DNA of 8,560 bases from Chloroflexia bacterium (GTDB taxonomy: Bacteria; Chloroflexota; Chloroflexia; Thermomicrobiales; JALYUS01), in NCBI GenBank assembly GCA_025928215.1, contig JAICJW010000191.1, positions 1 to 8,560 of the forward strand, given 5' to 3'. The position numbers were made by a program, and so were the translations under genes. Below the pieces are notes generated by a model that had not been told where the DNA came from, did no database searches, and saw only the letters and a list, made by a program, of their open reading frames with translations. Positions 6,284 to 8,560 of the stretch are shown here, in pieces. The first letter of the stretch is position 1, and the number at the start of each line of letters is the position of its first letter.

Positions 6284-7534
6284 TCATGCGGGAGTAGATC
6301 GTCCGCCTGCTTCGATTGCTGCCCGGTAGACGGACAGATGGCGATTGGTCACTTCATCGAGTCCAAACAGGCGGGTAGCGCGCTCTCGCGATGCGGCGGC
6401 CATCCGCGCACGCAGCTCATCGTCTGACGCGAGCGTGCGGAGATGCGCTTCCATCGCTTCCACATCATCAACGGCGGTGAGAAAGCCGGTTACGCCATCC
6501 GCGACGACTTCGCGCGTGCCGCCGGTATCCGTCGCGACGATGGGGCAGCCTGCCGCGAGCGCTTCGAGGTGTGTCCGGCTCAATGGCTCCGGCCAGCGTG
6601 CCGGGGTGATTAGCGCGATGGCTCGCTGCATCAGCGCAGTGACCGCTTCATTCGGGATGCGACCGAGCACGTGAAGGCGTTCCTGAATGGGCGACGACCG
6701 TAACGATGCTTCGAGCGCGCCGTCGCCGGCGACGAGGATTGGCGGCGCATCGGCGCCGAGCCGTTCGGCAATCTGTGGGAGCAGATCGGCCCCCTTGTGT
6801 GTGGCGAGTTTGCCGACGTAGAGGAAGAATCGGTCGGGGAAGTCGAATGGCAGCGCAGCATCGTTCGGTACAAAAAGGGAGGGATCAACGGCGTTCGGAA
6901 TCGTGTGCAGGCGCGCCGGCGCAACGACGGATTGCAACTCGCCCCGCATCGCATCGCTCGCCGCTATTACCGCGGCAGCGCGCGCGAGGAATGTCTGTCG
7001 TTGTCGAAGCATTGCCCGCATGATCGCGGCCTTGAGATGATGCGCGGGGCGGGACGCATCTACGGAACCGCGTTGCACGTTGCACGGAGACTGCGTGCCG
7101 ATCAGGCAGCCTGGACAGGGCGCGGCGGCGAGTGCCGTCCCATAGAAGCAGACGGGCCAATGATCGCGCACGGTAACGATCAGCGGCAGTGCGCGGGCGG
7201 CATGGCTCACGACGAGCATCGAATTGACATGCTGCGCGTGGACGATGTCGGGTCTCCACGAGCGGACGAGATGCCGGACGATGCGGCCGGGGCCAAGCCC
7301 GCCGACCGCGAAGAGCGCCGGATTGAATGACCGCGCGCCTACGCCCGCGCGCCAGACAGGTAAGCCATCGTAATCCGTGGCGGCGATCCGCCATACCGGT
7401 TGCGCGACGACGATGCGGACGTCATGACCCCGCGCGCGCAGCCCGCGCGCGAGATGATAGGTGCTCCACCCGCTGCCGTATGAGAGCGGCGGGAAGGCAT
7501 CCGTGACGAAGAGAATGCGGAGTGGGCTGGTCAT
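6284..7534 (-). CDS. Glycosyltransferase family 4 (GT-B fold)
   Basis: Predicted retaining GT-B glycosyltransferase moving a sugar from a nucleotide-sugar donor to a surface glycan or lipid acceptor. The 416-residue product starts MTSPLRILFVTDAFPP, with the Gly-rich SYGSGWSTYHLARGL loop of the N-terminal acceptor domain (19-33). A Cys-rich segment follows DHWPVC (C129, then C140-x2-C143 and C151), as in some GT4 enzymes. The C-terminal donor domain has LYVGKLATHKGADLL (238-252), VAGDGALE (268-275) and the E-x7-E signature (Glu316, Glu324) in PEPLSRTHLEALAAGCPIVA. The frame is open to 7597 (ATG), but the ATG at 7534 forms an ATGA overlap with the stop of the upstream glycosyltransferase, so I take that as the start; the ATG at 7540 is the alternative. 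Donor and acceptor cannot be assigned. It converges on the ATL gene with a 34-base gap. Confidence 0.88.
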   Translation of the reverse strand: MTSPLRILFVTDAFPPLSYGSGWSTYHLARGLRARGHDVRIVVAQPVWRIAATDYDGLPVWRAGVGARSFNPALFAVGGLGPGRIVRHLVRSWRPDIVHAQHVNSMLVVSHAARALPLIVTVRDHWPVCFYGTALAAAPCPGCLIGTQSPCNVQRGSVDASRPAHHLKAAIMRAMLRQRQTFLARAAAVIAASDAMRGELQSVVAPARLHTIPNAVDPSLFVPNDAALPFDFPDRFFLYVGKLATHKGADLLPQIAERLGADAPPILVAGDGALEASLRSSPIQERLHVLGRIPNEAVTALMQRAIALITPARWPEPLSRTHLEALAAGCPIVATDTGGTREVVADGVTGFLTAVDDVEAMEAHLRTLASDDELRARMAAASRERATRLFGLDEVTNRHLSVYRAAIEAGGRSTPA

Positions 7535-8560
7535 CGGCATGCCGCCAGGCGGGTTATCAGCGCATCCAGATGGCGGCAGTGCGCCTCCCACGACCATTCC
7601 GCGACGACCCGTGCGCGACCGGCCGCACCCATCGCGGCGCGGCGCGGTGCATCATTGAGCAGGCCCACGAGCGCGGACGCGAGAGCGTTGGTGTTTCGTT
7701 CGGGAACGGCGATGCCTGCACCACGGATGATTTCTGTTAGCGGTTCGACCGCCGTGGTGACAACCGGAAGCCCCATTGCCATCGCCTCGAAGACCTTCAG
7801 GGGAGACCAATAAAAGCCGAAGGCGCGCAGTGGCGCATGGAGTGAGGGGACGAATGGCGCGACTGCGAGATCACAGAGCGCCAGATGAAGTGGTACATCG
7901 TGATAGGGGACCGCACCGGTGAAGACGACACCCGATGACGATGGATCGCCGACGGATGCTTCCAGCGCAGGGCGCTCCGGCCCATCACCGACGAGGAGCA
8001 GGCGGGCGTTGGGAATCCGGTCACGCACAATACGGAAGGCATTGATTGCCTCTGCGGCGCCGTGCCACGCCCGAAAGCTGCCGACGAAGCCCACAACCGG
8101 GGCATTGGCGTCAATGGCGTACCGATGGCGGAGATCATTGGTGTCGGCTCCCACCCGTGGATAGCGCGCGGGATCGAACTGCCGCACATTTGCACCCCAT
8201 TGGAGGAGTGTCACTTTGTCTCTGACTGCGGCAGGCACGGTCGTTGCGAGCGGTGTGACGATGGCATCAGCCCAGCGACATTGCCGCGTCGCCCATCGGC
8301 GCATCGTTCGCCCGGTCAATCGGTCGAATCGCTCCTTCGGTGTGCCGGGGGGATCGAACACGGGCGCATTCACTTCGAGGATCGCGGGAATAGCGCGCGC
8401 ATGCGCGGCGATCATGCCGCCGCCGGCGAATGTGTAGAAGCGTTCGATGATAACGTCCGGCTGCCATTGCCGCGTGATGGCGCGGACGCGCGGCGTGAGC
8501 ATCCACGCGAGTTTCGGCGGCGCATGCAGCAGTGTGACGCGCGTGTGCAGCCGCTCGCGC
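7531..8560 (-). CDS. Glycosyltransferase family 4-like protein, 5' end beyond window
   Basis: The frame stays open to the right edge of the window, and the residues before the first internal Met at 8502 (for example LHTRVTLLHAPPKLAW) read as natural N-terminal GT-B sequence. The gene therefore begins outside and that Met is not the start. About 342 residues are visible. They include PDVIIERFYTFAGGGMIAAH, the LEVNAP segment typical of a GT4 subgroup, the donor-domain entry VVGFVGSFRAWHGAAEAI, LLLVGDGPERPALEA, and the SPLKVFEAMAMGLPVV region that holds the nucleotide-sugar-binding glutamate. It overlaps the downstream glycosyltransferase by 4 bases, so the two are co-expressed. Such pairs usually belong to exopolysaccharide, O-antigen or glycolipid clusters; the substrate is unknown. 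Confidence 0.87.
   Translation of the reverse strand, partial: RERLHTRVTLLHAPPKLAWMLTPRVRAITRQWQPDVIIERFYTFAGGGMIAAHARAIPAILEVNAPVFDPPGTPKERFDRLTGRTMRRWATRQCRWADAIVTPLATTVPAAVRDKVTLLQWGANVRQFDPARYPRVGADTNDLRHRYAIDANAPVVGFVGSFRAWHGAAEAINAFRIVRDRIPNARLLLVGDGPERPALEASVGDPSSSGVVFTGAVPYHDVPLHLALCDLAVAPFVPSLHAPLRAFGFYWSPLKVFEAMAMGLPVVTTAVEPLTEIIRGAGIAVPERNTNALASALVGLLNDAPRRAAMGAAGRARVVAEWSWEAHCRHLDALITRLAACR

Overview
The window is a GC-rich bacterial chromosomal segment of mostly housekeeping genes. The sequence of the FtsH protease (for example the GGYTRILPDEDR and ALGGHVTEELVF stretches of its peptidase domain) and the tilS-hpt-ftsH gene order suggest a member of the Chloroflexota, perhaps Thermomicrobia-like. 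That is an impression from memory of family sequences, not a computed placement.

Layout on the plus strand: bases 1-60 hold a structured-RNA-like segment with partial resemblance to the glycine (gcvT-type) riboswitch. A candidate promoter (127-156) is followed by a tRNA with a CAT anticodon (179-253), most likely elongator tRNA-Met. Then come tilS (tRNA-Ile lysidine synthase), hpt (hypoxanthine phosphoribosyltransferase) and ftsH (membrane AAA+ zinc protease). ftsH is broken in this sequence by one extra C in a run of eight C's inside its Walker A codons. A strong intrinsic terminator follows ftsH. Next is a two-gene unit overlapping by 4 bases: a TrmA/RlmD-family rRNA uracil-C5 methyltransferase, then an alkyltransferase-like DNA repair protein whose active-site cysteine is alanine.

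On the minus strand, converging on that unit across 34 bases, are two family-4-type glycosyltransferases that overlap by 4 bases and are probably part of a cell-surface polysaccharide cluster. The upstream one runs off the right edge of the window, so its N-terminus is missing.

The first half joins translation fidelity (tRNA, TilS), purine salvage (Hpt) and membrane protein quality control (FtsH). The absence of a terminator between the tRNA and tilS suggests they may share a transcript. The methyltransferase and repair protein are translationally coupled but need not be functionally linked. I see no mobile element, CRISPR array, phage gene or clearly novel multi-gene system. The points that most deserve a second look are the ftsH frameshift, the orphan RNA-like element at the left edge, the tRNA/tilS arrangement, the long tilS-hpt overlap and the cysteine-less alkyltransferase homologue.
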